Source: Macrobrachium rosenbergii
Lineage: Eukaryota > Arthropoda > Malacostraca > Decapoda > Palaemonidae
NCBI RefSeq assembly: GCF_040412425.1
Contig: NC_089795.1
Coordinates: 82,032,663-82,096,662 of the forward strand
Reading direction: 5' to 3'
Length of the DNA: 64,000 bases
The position numbers and the translations under genes are program-made. Below are positions 38,770 through 60,935 of the stretch, piece after piece. The notes beneath the pieces are model-generated. The model ran no database searches and was not told where the DNA came from. It saw only the letters and a list, made by a program, of their open reading frames with translations. Position 1 is the first letter of the stretch. Each line of letters starts with the position of its first letter.

Positions 38770-40010
38770 ATAATTATCGAAGCAGTAAAAGATGGAACAC
38801 TAAATGAAGTGCTGGAGAGGTTCAGTCAACCCAAATCAGTCAGCAGCTTTCTGGACATTGCTCTGGGGGAGTTGATGAAGAAGGAACTCGCTGCAAGAAT
38901 GTGCGACAATATGGTTCCATTATGAATGTTTCAAGCCTCGAATTCAGTCTTTACTTTGCATACACTAATGATGACAGCATATTCCACTTCTGTAATAATC
39001 GCAAAGGAAGCCTGAACAAAGAACACACAAAACTCATTGAAGATGAACTTGATAAAATAAAAGAAAATAGAGATATTGACAAAGTTGGTTCAGGATTCGG
39101 CTCACAAAACTAGTGATGTAATGATCAACATAGATGAAATCCGAAACAAAATTGATAATGTTGATAAAGATGTGAATATAGCAGGCATGGGACATGGAGT
39201 GAAACTTATCCTGAATCACTTAGGACAAAAAAAGTGCTTCTGATCAAATCTACAAACGAAGAGAGCATAGCAGCTAATGAAAAGTGACAAATTATGAGTA
39301 AAATAACGGCTCAAGTTGAACAGGTTGAAACAACAAGAGATGGACACATTTGTAAGACTTCCAGACAGGAAAAACTTTGAAAAGGCAAAAATGAAGATTC
39401 AGAAAATCAACAATATATCAGTAAAAAATGAGAGGGGTAAACTTAAACCAAAAATAAAAGTAATGTCCCGACGGATGAAGATGACATTGTCGTTAACATT
39501 TAAAGAAAAATCCATGGATAGGTAGCCTCATTTCTGAAAATGACGTCCTGAAAATTATACAAAGGAAATGATAGCCAAAAAGATGACAAATGTAAACACT
39601 ATATCATCAAATACACACCAATACGAGGCTGTCTATGATAGAGGTGACAAATTGTGTACACTGTATAGCCATTGCAAAGTATACGACTGCTACATGCCCA
39701 ATTCTCTCAATGCTATAAATGTCAGGAATTTGGTCTGGCCTTTTTCATAAATTATTAGAAATGACCCAAGCTTGCTGGTTGAAAATCACAAATCAAATGA
39801 ATGTGCTAGCAACATCTTCAAGTGTAAAAATTGTGTAAAGAAAGGTCGTAGTGATACTAAACATTAAACATATGATGCCAGTAAGAGCACAGTATATAAA
39901 GAATATGTGCCAAAGGTGAAAAAAATACGGATCATGGTTTTGACTAATAATATTCTATGCAATTTAATACAAGGAAGCAAATTTTAAAGAGAACTAGAGA
40001 CTCTCCTATT
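38770..40010 (+). pseudogene. Decayed non-LTR retrotransposon ORF1/gag-like relic
   Basis: Broken frames read, in order, LIEDELDKIKENRDIDKV, DEIRNKIDNVDKDVNIAGMG, then a basic stretch NEMKIQKI-like at 39390, and near 39790-39900 ENHKSNECASNIFKCKNCVK followed by VYKEYVP. The last block resembles the Cys-rich zinc-knuckle region and the following VYK-E motif of LINE ORF1 proteins. Stops and frameshifts are frequent, and no polymerase follows. Confidence 0.5.
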
Positions 40011-40072
40011 CTGCAGGAGCTACGATACTGACGAGAAAACATTGAAAGACAAGGTAAAACTTTACTTTAGTT

Positions 40073-40325
40073 GCGCAGCCAGATTCCTGCCCGTCGTCGA
40101 CCGGGACTGGTTCCTCATACATAAATAGACATAACCTCTATAACTCCTCTCTCCTGTAATGCACTTTGGTTTGCGGCTGGCCTGATTCCCGTCAGTCGTC
40201 TACCGGGACAGGTTACAGCCTTTTTGGGCGGTCCAGAGGGCTCGAAGCCACCCCGGCCAGGTCAGGGCACGTCGCCCTAAGTTAGGTTAGGTAGGCAAGA
40301 TCTGGTTAGGTCAGGACCTAGCATT
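40073..40325 (+). repeat. Short direct repeats and CCGG-rich motif shared with 59.7 kb
   Basis: GATTCCTGCCCGTCGTCGACCG (split as GATTCCTGCCCGTC/GTCGACCGGGAC) recurs about 110 bp on as GATTCCCGTCAGTCGTCTACC. CCCGGCCAGGTCAGGGCA...GGTTAGGT (40252-40310) recurs on the minus strand at 59697-59790. Confidence 0.55.
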
Positions 40326-41544
40326 ATAGGATAAGAAGAATCTTATTTTGAAAACGTACAAGGGCCCGCCAGAGAGGGAATTATCCCTGTGGAGGGCTGT
40401 ACATAAAACCAAACAAAACGAAAGTGACAACATAATAAAATAACGACAAAAAAATTCAAATGAACGTTGCAAGTCTGCTATGCACGGAAATTCTTTGTAC
40501 ATCAGATCAAAACTAAACACAAATGCTAGGTCATATTATGGTACAAATTCATTGCGATGAGAAAGTTTATATTATTAAATAAATAATGATACTTGAGTAA
40601 GGCACTTTCCCAATATCTATTTCGTAACATTCAATATCTTCAATTCATATGTTTCTCTTCATACGAATATATCGTAGTCACGGTTTCAAAGTGATATTCT
40701 TAAAATTCGTGTCAAATTAGAAAACGAGACTTATTGTTGAATGGCAAACTTACCAATTTTTCTATCATTACTAAATTTTGCTAGTAATTTACTTCCAAAT
40801 GATTACAAGTTACTTAAGTAAGTGGAAGGGGCCTGCACAGGATCTTACACGGAAGTTGCCATTCCACTTACTTGCCACAATAATATGCTAAAAGTATGAC
40901 ATGTTGACACAGAAAGGACCTCCTGGAAATAAAAAAACACAGCTATTTTTGTTTACGTCGTCCTGAAACATTCTCACCATGCGATGTTTTGATATTTAGT
41001 TAAACAACTCTACTGCCTATGATGTCTAAAACTGAGAAAAATTATGGCAAAGACCGTATCCTACATACTGCGGATAATTCTTAACTGCCGACAAAATTCA
41101 GCAGGTGTCCTCATGCATCACAGTAACATGCTTAAAAGACGACTGGTTGACACATCTAGTATGATACCTATAGGCCTATGTACTACTCGGCATTTTCAAT
41201 AATGATCAAGATCGTTCTTAATTTATGTCATGCACAACTTGAATGATGTTCTAATATCAAAGTTAAATTGCCACTACACATATGTGCCACGATAATGTGC
41301 TGAACATATGATACATGTTAAAGAAAGCACATCTGCTGCTAAGACGACATACTCGTATACCTGACTAGCACAAAATTAAGTGATAAATAAATTCTATTAT
41401 ACTTTGTTTACCTGTCAAATGCTATCCCATGGCAATGACAAGGGGCGCATCGTACCATTGTTATGATCAGGATAGAAACAAAATCACAATCGCACTCACC
41501 CAGTATTCAGTTTGCGAGATTAAAGACGTTCAAGATAGCCATAA
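40326..41544. other. Anonymous DNA
   Basis: Nothing recognised. Confidence 0.5.
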
Positions 41545-41960
41545 GGGTATGCAGCGACGCCTTGGTGGAAAACAACTGAACTACCAGTACTTGCATATAA
41601 ATAACGCCTCCAGGGATTACTTAACCCCTATATGTTCATATTCATTCTTCCGTGTTTTAGGATTTCCTTTAGCGGTAAACAACGTACAATGGTAAGAATT
41701 TAGGGATGCGATAACTTTCAAAATAGCTGCATTCGGTCGGTTATTACACTAGTAAATTAGTTATTTACACGGTAAAAAACACAAATATTTAATGTAATAT
41801 TAGTTTTAATAAAATACTTTTTTCAATATCTGATTAAACATTCTATCAATTCAAAATTTAAATTTTTTATACAAAAATAATTCTCAGTAATGTTACACAA
41901 ATTTAATAAAACGACTGGAGTCTGAAAAATCCATTCCAATGAGCTGATCCTCGTCTGCAG
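41545..41960 (+). repeat. Family R repeat, fragment
   Basis: Contains ATTTATGTAATATTAG-like AT-rich core, CGACTGGAGTCTGAAAAATC and GAGCTGATCCTCGTC in the order of copy 1, more diverged than the others. Confidence 0.55.
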
Positions 41961-42395
41961 CGCCGCCCTGGTGGAAGACCACCGAACTACGTAAGCCTAG
42001 TACTGGTTACATGCAGATAACACCTCCAGATATAATTTACCACATGTTAAACATGAAAAATAAATTAAATGTGTTACCATTCTGGCGGTTTTCCCGCTAG
42101 ATCTGCCTCTTTTTGTTTGAATCTTGGGGAAATTATGGATCTAGCGACTAGCGAAAGGAAGTAGCTTTACTTCAAATCTTTAACTTTTTCTGGAGTTTTT
42201 GTATACTTGCTGTACTATAAAAATAATGATATTATTTCTATGTAAAATTCATTAAAAACCTGATACTCTAAAATGGATAGACATAGATATATAAGTCTCA
42301 AATAATCTGAATAATCCATTGCTTACCTTTATCAGAGCATCAAAATAACAACAATTTTTCGTGGTCTTCGAGAACTACAGGTCAATTTTTTTGTA

Positions 42396-42629
42396 CGGCA
42401 GGCCACACACTATCAAAAAAGTATGCCCAACATGGCATATGATCATACAATTTGAGAGCGTATTGCCGGGTTTGAAGAGTTGACCAACAGTTTGATATTC
42501 GTCCATCCAACATGTTTACGCAAAGTTCTATGACGCATACTGTCGTTTGATCATACACCAGCTGCAGACAGTAGCAATGTATGATCAAACGTGTTAAACA
42601 TCCATGTTAGACAGTATGTGGCCCGCCAG
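42396..42629. mobile_element. Small TIR element (MITE), ~234 bp
   Basis: Ends CGGCAGGCCACACACTATC and, inverted, CTGGCGGGCCACATACTGTC. Further inward both halves carry TATGATCA(A)AC words in opposite orientation. No frame. The superfamily is unclear; the C(A/G)GGCC start would fit hAT or a relative. Confidence 0.6.
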
Positions 42630-44813
42630 TCACTTCGTTAGTTCAAACCACATGCAAATCGTTAGTCGAAATTAGGCATATACACGACGGAATAGGACTG
42701 CTGCTTTAACTATCAGGCCAACTGACTGCTTAACTGAGCAACATGCATGTGGTTTTAAAGGCCCTAAGAAGTGAAGCAAGCGCTCGATCACCAAGGAAAA
42801 CTAAACATGAGCCCATTAACATTTGCGGGGCAAACGGTAGTGAGCTACAAAGAAATGGTTTAAAAAAAAGATACTCGGACTCCGAGATAAGCCAGATTTG
42901 CATCCCCTCAACAGCATTGCATTTTTATTTTCCCTTTAAGAAAAAACAATCTCTATTAGCATTATTAAACAGAGGAATTTCTGTTGAGTTCACCGAATTT
43001 TATCATTCATGCTTTGGTATTAAATAATTTTTAATATACGTTAAAGATGAACAAAGAATGCTTATTCTGATTTTTTCTTTAAACTGTCTCGTTTCTTTTC
43101 ATTAATAAGGACCTGTGCAGATCGAAGGTCACTTCTCATGCACTGTACGTATGGAGAAATTGGCAGCTGAGGATAAGCTTTGTTAGTTCTGAATGAATAA
43201 TTCTGAAATTCTCTCAACTGAACACTCCACTAGATGTGAGAAATGAACTCGAATAGTTCGCAGAGCTTTGACTTGTGTTGCCGGCTTTTAACACATAGGA
43301 AACTTCCTTTTCCAAGCCGAGCTTCTTGAGTTTTCGTATTGTTTTCCGTTACGCAAACATTTTTTTTTTTTATTTACTATTATCTGGACGCTTTCCACCG
43401 ACTCTTTCCGGGTGAACGGGCCCCCACCTGGAATCCCAAGGCCTCGACGTCTTTCTCCTCTGGACTAGCTTTGATTTTGCTCTTGTCTTTCAACTTCAGT
43501 TTCCAGGTCAGTTCCTCTGTTGACTCTGCAGGCCTTTGATCTGGAATAGGCTACAGGCCTTTTCCTCCTTCCTGAGACGTTCATAGTGATCTCCTCTCCC
43601 AACCCAAGACTCATCTCTACCCCCCTTCCAAACTCAACACACCTTATAAATAGAGCCATAAAATCCCGTAGGCAACGAGGATGATTTTCCCGGTATTTAA
43701 ACCCACCCGCCCTGTCACCCGTCAATAAGCCCCATCATCACCTGTCTGCCTTTTCCTGTCAAGCGTTTTCTCGAAATCACCCTCTCTCCTTTTGATTGTG
43801 GGATTCTGAGTTATTGCATATAGCATGGCTGAGAAAACAATTCATAAGTGCATATAAGACTAGCCCTGTTCTCCGTGGAATAAAGATCATGTTATAATCT
43901 GATTCATATAGGCCTAACGCTTTATAGTCTCGTATATTTGAGGTAATATGCTGGCATCGACAGAAGTAAAATTGTAAGAATATTGGTTATGTGACCATTG
44001 CTGGAGAATATATTCTGAACATGGAGCCTAACATCACCCATCTGCAAAAATAAAGGTGTAGTTACACTATCGATTAAGTAAGACGAACGAGTCGTATTGT
44101 TTACTGCCCACGTAGTATTCGTAAATGTTGCGTCCTTGGCAAATGCGTTCTGAAGCCGCAAACCTCCGCCAAGGCTAAGTAATCCACTCCACGCTTTCCG
44201 AAAGTCTGTAACCTAGATCCAGAATTATTCCAAAATCTAACCATGTCTTCCAAGTTACGTCATTATCAAAACTGACGTTTTTGCGTAATCTTGGTAATTA
44301 ACAAATAAACAAACAAACCGAAGTAAAAGGGCAACATCCTTGTTTCGATTTGAAAATATAAAGCTTTCCTTCAGTTCTGTTCTGCTGAGTTTTGCATCAG
44401 AATCAGTTTATAGAGAAATGTTGATAAGAATACAAGTATGAAGACATCAAAAGGTCTCCATTTTAAATTTCAAGAAGCAGGAAAATGATCAAATCAGCCT
44501 TAAGTGACTTAGGACTCTCCTCAGATTTGTTGTTGAAGAAAATGCAAGCTAACGGATATGTGACAGCTTGTTCTTGGATAGGTAAATAAAAAGAATGCAT
44601 TGTAAACAACATCACATTTTACCCCTTAACTAGTCACAAGTGTTCCACAAAACAGTTTTACACAAATACTGGATGAAGAACAGAAAACAGCTCATATAAA
44701 TAATGTGTGTTACAAAATAAAACTATAAAACTCTCACAAAAAAAATAATTTTCACAGCTTCTGTCCAAGGCGTCCACTGGCTAAAGAAAGCGCAGTCACC
44801 AGCTCCACTGGGT
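42630..44813. other. Anonymous DNA, includes probable PRA1 3' region
   Basis: PRA1 3' UTR should extend leftward from 44813. No convincing polyadenylation signal was picked within the first few hundred bases. Confidence 0.4.
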
Positions 44814-54989
<10,176 letters not shown>

Positions 54990-55309
54990 ATTAGGTTCGA
55001 TTTTTTGAATGGAAGCGTCGACAAGTCCACCTGGTAAGTTCGTTTGCCGTAATCACAGTGGGACGAAACAAACCCGTCAGCCTCTTGACGCCTTATTCTG
55101 CCAGTTTTCCTTATGTGACGTCTCTGCCATTTACATTTGTGCCGTAGCTTTTTTATGTAACTGGGCGGTTGTCAAATAACATTTAAACAAAGCTACAGGA
55201 TCAGTACGATAATTACAATTGGCTAATTCTTTCTCGTTTACATATATGGTAAATGGCAACTCAAACAGCCAGCGAGACACATGTTCAGATGGACGAAACA
55301 GATGTGTTT

Positions 55310-55333
55310 CTCTCTCTCTCTCTCTCTCTCTCA
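55310..55333. repeat. (CT)n microsatellite, 24 bp
   Basis: Upstream of PRA1 exon 1. Confidence 0.95.
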
Positions 55334-55919
55334 GTAAGTGCGTGTTTACGAATGCTTATGTAGTATATATAGAAAAAATCATGTATCTTTCATATTACAG
55401 CGCATATCTTATTACACTAAGATACTACTTGGAAATATGTAAAACAAACTAATTCTGATCGTGGTAGTTTTTTGACCTGCAAGCTTCTTACTTGCATACA
55501 GATTATCATGAGCAAGATGATACCACTGGAGTGCCTTTAAGAGAATGAAGTATTCAGTCGTTATTGCACTTGCTAAGACATTAAATGTTGTTTGTCAGGC
55601 AGCTCAGGCGTTCAGGATGAACGACATCAAGATGAAAAGAATATGGCCAGCTAATCTAAGGTCACGAAATGGTGGTGCTTGAGTCTGTCCATGTAATATT
55701 TATCCAACGACTAACATAGGATCTCAGTGAAATTTTATGGAACAATTGGACAAAGAAAGAACTGACTGGACTTCAAATCGAATGTTAACCCGCATGTGGA
55801 TAAGTGTTTTTTATATGGGGCGGTTGAGAGGGGGTGGGCGTTGTTGGCGTAGTCATCCGTTTTCCGAATGCTTTTTAGATTCAGAAATTTCGCCCATGCC
55901 TCCTCGCGCTATCGGTCAA

Positions 55920-55987
55920 AACACGAATTTAATATATATACATGCATACATACGTATATGTATATATGGACATATACATATATGTAT

Positions 55988-56043
<56 letters not shown>

Positions 56044-56125
56044 TGGCACAGGGATGTAAAACCCTATCACCTATCTTTGGGAGGTGCAATCTGGCGGCAA
56101 ATTGGGTACAGGGGAAAACTTTTAG

Positions 56126-56190
<65 letters not shown>
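55920..56190. repeat. (TA)n tracts and (TG)n tract
   Basis: Degenerate TA/CA 55935-55990, (TA)n 55991-56041, (TA)n 56133-56157 running into (TG)n 56158-56190. Confidence 0.96.
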
Positions 56191-57122
56191 GTTTAGATAG
56201 TTGTCTTATGAAACTACTTTTAAAGTTATTTATTTAATAATTTTTTGCTTTCCTTTTATAATTTATTACAGCGTCAATAACCTAGGTGTTTGTAACGCCA
56301 GTTTTAGTAGCTATAATCAATCAATCAATCTTCCAAACAAGTGTCTTCATATTGTACCAGAATTAGAAATAGCAATTATTCGCTATAATTCCCTGTAAAT
56401 AACCGCACATCACTGATGACGCATTAACGCCAGTTACTGTCCTATCAAAGACGGTCCTCTTTCTAAGAACATCTGAGTCACCTTGACAACTCACCCAATT
56501 TCCGAGCATGTGGCTACTTAAATTAGCCGAGGTAAAGGCCCGGTGTTAATACTGGGAATCTCATTATTTTTTAGAGAAGAATGGAATAGCTAAGGATATA
56601 TTGAAGGGACTCATGCCACAGTCGATATAATAAGAGATTAAATAGCAGTCTAGTGTTTCTGTTGGGGCTCTAGTGGAATAAATAAGATCAATTCTATTTC
56701 ATTTAAAGGATGACGTATTATCACAAAACAGCGTGGTACTTTGATACCCTACGCTTCGGCGAGCTAGGCGTATAAATTAGTTTGTAACGGTTTGCCAGTG
56801 TGACGTCAGCACGAAGTACCTCAATTCAGAACCGCTCTTCAAGTTTATTTTTTCCTTCTTTTAACCAAAGACCTGTTGATATTTCTGTCTGGAACGGCGT
56901 CACACGTAAATAATATTTGTTTGATATCCTATGATAAAATATAGCCATACCTCATTAAGGTACATGGAACTGAAGGCTCGTAATGTTTATTTCAAATGAG
57001 AATTTCTCTTTGGTTTATGTTTACTGGTAAGCAAGATATTTCAGGCATAGCATACAAGAAAAAATTCGGTTAATTGCCGTCGAACGATAGGAAAGAGCAC
57101 GTCATCAGATGAGTTCGTAGTG

Positions 57123-57124
<2 letters not shown>

Positions 57125-57155
<31 letters not shown>
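57125..57155. repeat. (GA)n microsatellite, 31 bp
   Basis: Perfect dinucleotides. Confidence 0.95.
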
Positions 57156-57158
<3 letters not shown>

Positions 57159-58434
57159 ACTTTGTGCTGAATTACCATCAAGAGTCAACAGACCCATGCT
57201 GGTAATGAAATGAGTTACCAACTGAAACGTAACTTATGTCATGACGACACTACCTACTATTAAATTTAACTTTAGGTAGAATCTTCAAGAGTCTCATTTA
57301 TTATCCACAAAACATCACAGCGGTCCTCTTTCGTGCCAAGAACTCTTTCCCTGCGTTCGTTTTCCCTACCGTATCTCATATAGCCCGCCATCCCTGAAGC
57401 TGCAGGGCTAACTCGTCATCCGGTGTTAACCCCTATTTCATTTTCCTACACCCTTTTTCTCTCTTGTCTAGGGTACATGAAAGTTCACTGACTCTGGCCT
57501 TATCATTCATTATAAATGAAAACCCACGAAAGTTCATTGGCAATGATAATAGGCCACAAAGGCTTCAAACGCTCATTACTTGTAAAAATAAATGCTGCAA
57601 GTGTTCATTGTAAATTAGTTAGTTATAAATGATTTGTTTAACCAGACCTCTGAACTCTTTTAGGGTTCTTCTCGGGCTGGGATCATTGTAAATTAAAAAA
57701 GGCTACAATGTTCATCCATAATTGCTTATGTATTTACTTTCTCGCACATAATTACATCTATTCCCTTATCAGGAACTCTTTATCTTGAATAACATTATAC
57801 AAACAAATGTGCAAAAAGAACATATTTAAGGTTTTTGACTAACAGAGTAACTCGTGGAAACAGTCAGTAAGCTATTAACTGGTTACTCACTCAGGATATC
57901 GTCCAGGTTTGGTTGTTTCCAAGTGTAATGGGAGTCTCAGCTCTGCAGCATTCATTCTCAACACACAACAAGTCTTTATCACTCAGTGAGGTTCATGACA
58001 GTGAGGTTCATGAACTTTTAATGTCGTTCCATTTTTATATTCCACGATATGAGGATCAGCACAACACCAAAATTCACCAGATTTACGGGTTAAACAAATC
58101 TTTGAATGATCTGAAGTGATTAGGTATAAGCTATCACACCCCAATAAAACGCACTGTGGTCTCAAAAAGTTTAAAAAGTACATGTCTGAGTACAAAGTTC
58201 ATAAATGATAATCTTGAGAAAGATAAGATATTTTACCATCGTCTTATTTCATAGTTAATCGTATGGAATTATCATTTTGCTAAGTATTTGTCTGTCGATG
58301 GGCAATTTTAATGATCATCAAAAGTACATTGTTCAGTACTTAATTTAAAAATATACGCCTAAAAATGACTAATGCAAATCAATGTAAGGTTGAACTGCCA
58401 TACGCGGAGGTAAACTTTTGAACTTCGTACAGCA

Positions 58435-58840
58435 ATTCACTCATTGTATCCATAATCCGGTGTTAATAATCACATGGGTACAAGATACGATTAAATGTGA
58501 AACCACGAACATTCTCCTTATATTACAGATTTCATGGATAGAGGAGTTTCTCATCTGTCAATTGTTTAGACATCTACACTTGTTGACAGATATTTGACAG
58601 ATCGCGCTGATTTTAATTTCTCTAGTTTAATTCATACATTAATTTACTGCTTGTATCCACAAATCCGGGTGTTAATGAATACCAGGTAACAAGAGAAGTT
58701 AAAATCTGCAACCACGAACATTCTCATATTACATAACAGATTTCTTGGACTGGAAGACTTCGCACTGTCAGTTGTTAGACATTTACAGTTGCTGATAAAC
58801 ATTTGTCTGACAGATTACGCTGATTGTGATTTATCAGAGA
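58435..58840. repeat. Degenerate tandem duplication, unit ~207 bp
   Basis: 58435-58630 and 58642-58840 share TTGTATCCA-AATCCGG-TGTTAAT, AACCACGAACATTCTC and TGACAGAT--CGCTGATT in the same order. Confidence 0.75.
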
Positions 58841-60506
58841 TACCATTAAATGAGACGTTGTCAAGTTAACTTTGCCCTGCCCTTTGTTGCTTCATACATG
58901 TCACTGGGTCGCCATCCTTCATGACCCTTGAAATAATAAAGCAAATAAATATTTTTTCAACTTCATGAGCTATTCATGCGTGAAAGAGATATCGTTATAG
59001 TAATCAGTGCTGAAAGAGAATAAGATTTTAAGGAAACTTACCTCACACTCACAGAGAGGGGAGGGGAACTGTGTACGCAGAAGTCATAAAGGCGTAAGCT
59101 TGGGCGTAGGAACTGCATGTGGAAAATACACATTGGCCATGGCTGTTGTTATGGTTTACGTAAAGGCTGGTAGTCGTAGGGCACGCGGGCTTCTTAAATT
59201 GGTTGGATAACTTTGACAGTTCGTAACTCTCCTACTGAAGGTGTTGAAGAACAGTGGTAGTCAGTATCTCAGATAAAGGTATGAATACAACCTCTCAACA
59301 AACACTTAACTTCATACATTTCCTGTTAGGCCTATTGACTTATGCAACGGCTAACCCAAGCTCTATTGTGATTCACATACCTAGCATCCAGTCATTGGTA
59401 TTCAATCATTTTGTGGTACCATAGCGTTTTTCTGCGATTGCCCTCAAAAATAACAATGAAAAATACCCAGAATACAAGAGAAGCTCCTGGAAAGGTATAG
59501 GCCTAGCGTAGGAGGCGACGTTGCTAAGGTAGACACCCTGCAGGAAATACTTACCTTAACCATTAAGCATATAGCGGATTTCTCACCGGAAATATTATAT
59601 TCCTGCCTTTATCCAAGTGCAGTATCTTGGCCAGGTCTATTCTCACTTAAATTTTGAATTGGGAGCGAATGCAGAGCGAGGGGTCATGGCTACTGTAGAG
59701 GGAATATGACCTAACCAGACTTACCTTTACCTAACCAGACCTCGGATGCCGTTGCCCTAACCTGGCCAGGGGGTGGAGGCTTCTGCCCCTGGACCTCTCT
59801 TAAGTCATAAATGGCATAGGCCTAGGCTTATTTCCCTAACCACTGGACAAACTCGGTAGAGAATGTTATTTTTCCAGCTGTTTGGCTAATGAGACTTATC
59901 CTATGGTTTACAGTAATGGGTAATTTTCACCCAACTGCTGGATGATGACCCTTGATATTGTACAGTATATCATTACTCAGCTCCTGAGTGAAAGAAGTTG
60001 TCATTTTCCCCAAGTATTGAATTAAATGTTGAGCTTAGGAAGTTTCTGTAATCCTTTAAATGTATACAATATTTATCTCTCAACTAAACATTAATGATAA
60101 TAAGGTTCATTATGTGTATTATGCAGTTAGCCTAAGGTAATAGGGTGTGTGTAAAGTAGATGCCTTAAAATTATTTAGAGAATTTGGTCAAGATATAATT
60201 AGTGGAGATTTGTGAGCTTGTCTGGAAATTCTTGTTTATTGAGGAATCACTAAATAAATTATTAAAAAACATGTGGTAATAATTTATTTATGGTTCAGTT
60301 TAAGAATTCAAGAAAAAAAGTTGAAAACTATTAACAGCTGTAACAATACTGTACTGTAGTTGGGTAGTTCTGAGTGGGCCTTTTGGAATTTGTAAGATTA
60401 GTCCATTTCTTTGTATTGTATCCTTTCTGAATTATAGCCTCTGTTCACAGATTGAATCAACAGTGGATATTGTTGGCTGTACAACAAAAGAAAAATTATA
60501 TATAAA

Positions 60507-60935
60507 ATGGCACCAACAGAAGATGAACCAACTTCAAAGAAGCAAAAGGTTGATGGAGTTGACTTAGACATTCTGTCACGTGTTGAAGAGGAAAGAAAGA
60601 ATGTAAGCATGTGTGTTTAGAATTCATGTTTTTTTCAAAATTTGAGTGCTTTTAAATTTAACAGAAACCTAAAACTAAGAGGTAGCTGTGGTCTTACCAT
60701 ATTCAGAAGTTCTTTACGAGACAAAAGGAAACCAATTAATGATTTGAGGTTAAGTCATTTTGTTCCTTGATAAGCCCTAATATTATATGTGCTACATCTA
60801 TGCTTTAGGCAGGAGAAGACATCTTGGATTTCAAATTCAACAAGAAACGTGTCGAAATGATCAGTGAAGCTTCAGACGTACCTGAAGATAGCCAGGGGAT
60901 CGTGTACTGGATGTGTCGTGATCAGAGGGTGCAAG
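60507..60935 (+). CDS. phr: Class II CPD photolyase, first two coding exons (gene runs off the window)
   Basis: CPD photolyase uses FAD and blue light to split cyclobutane pyrimidine dimers in DNA. Exon 1 (60507-60602, 32 codons) starts at an ATG in context AAAATGG and encodes a basic, lysine-rich leader with KKQKV, a plausible nuclear signal; its donor is GTAAGC. Exon 2 (60809-60935) follows acceptor GCTTTAG, keeps phase 0 and encodes NKKRVEMISEAS and GIVYWMCRDQRVQ. The YWM-RDQRV block is the signature start of the class II photolyase alpha/beta domain; the next residues in the family are D-N-W, and the exon ends on the G that would begin Asp. No following exon is visible up to 64000, so that intron exceeds 3 kb. 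An acceptor-like CTGTTCACAG ending at 60450 suggests an upstream 5' UTR exon. Confidence 0.85.

Larger units (their letters stand above)
54990..60506. other. Head-to-head intergenic region between PRA1 and photolyase
   Basis: Should hold both promoters and at least one photolyase 5' UTR exon. Microsatellites at 55.3, 55.9-56.2 and 57.1 kb and the tandem duplication at 58.4 kb are listed separately. No TATA box is assigned. Confidence 0.5.

Noticed and set aside
40280..40292. TTAGGTTAGG, the arthropod telomere unit
   Set aside because: Only two units; too short to claim an interstitial telomere.
43339..43539. Short frame downstream of PRA1
   Set aside because: Begins next to a T-run and has no support beyond length.
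59007..59210. 67-codon plus frame upstream of photolyase
   Set aside because: No conserved motif or splice support; probably chance.
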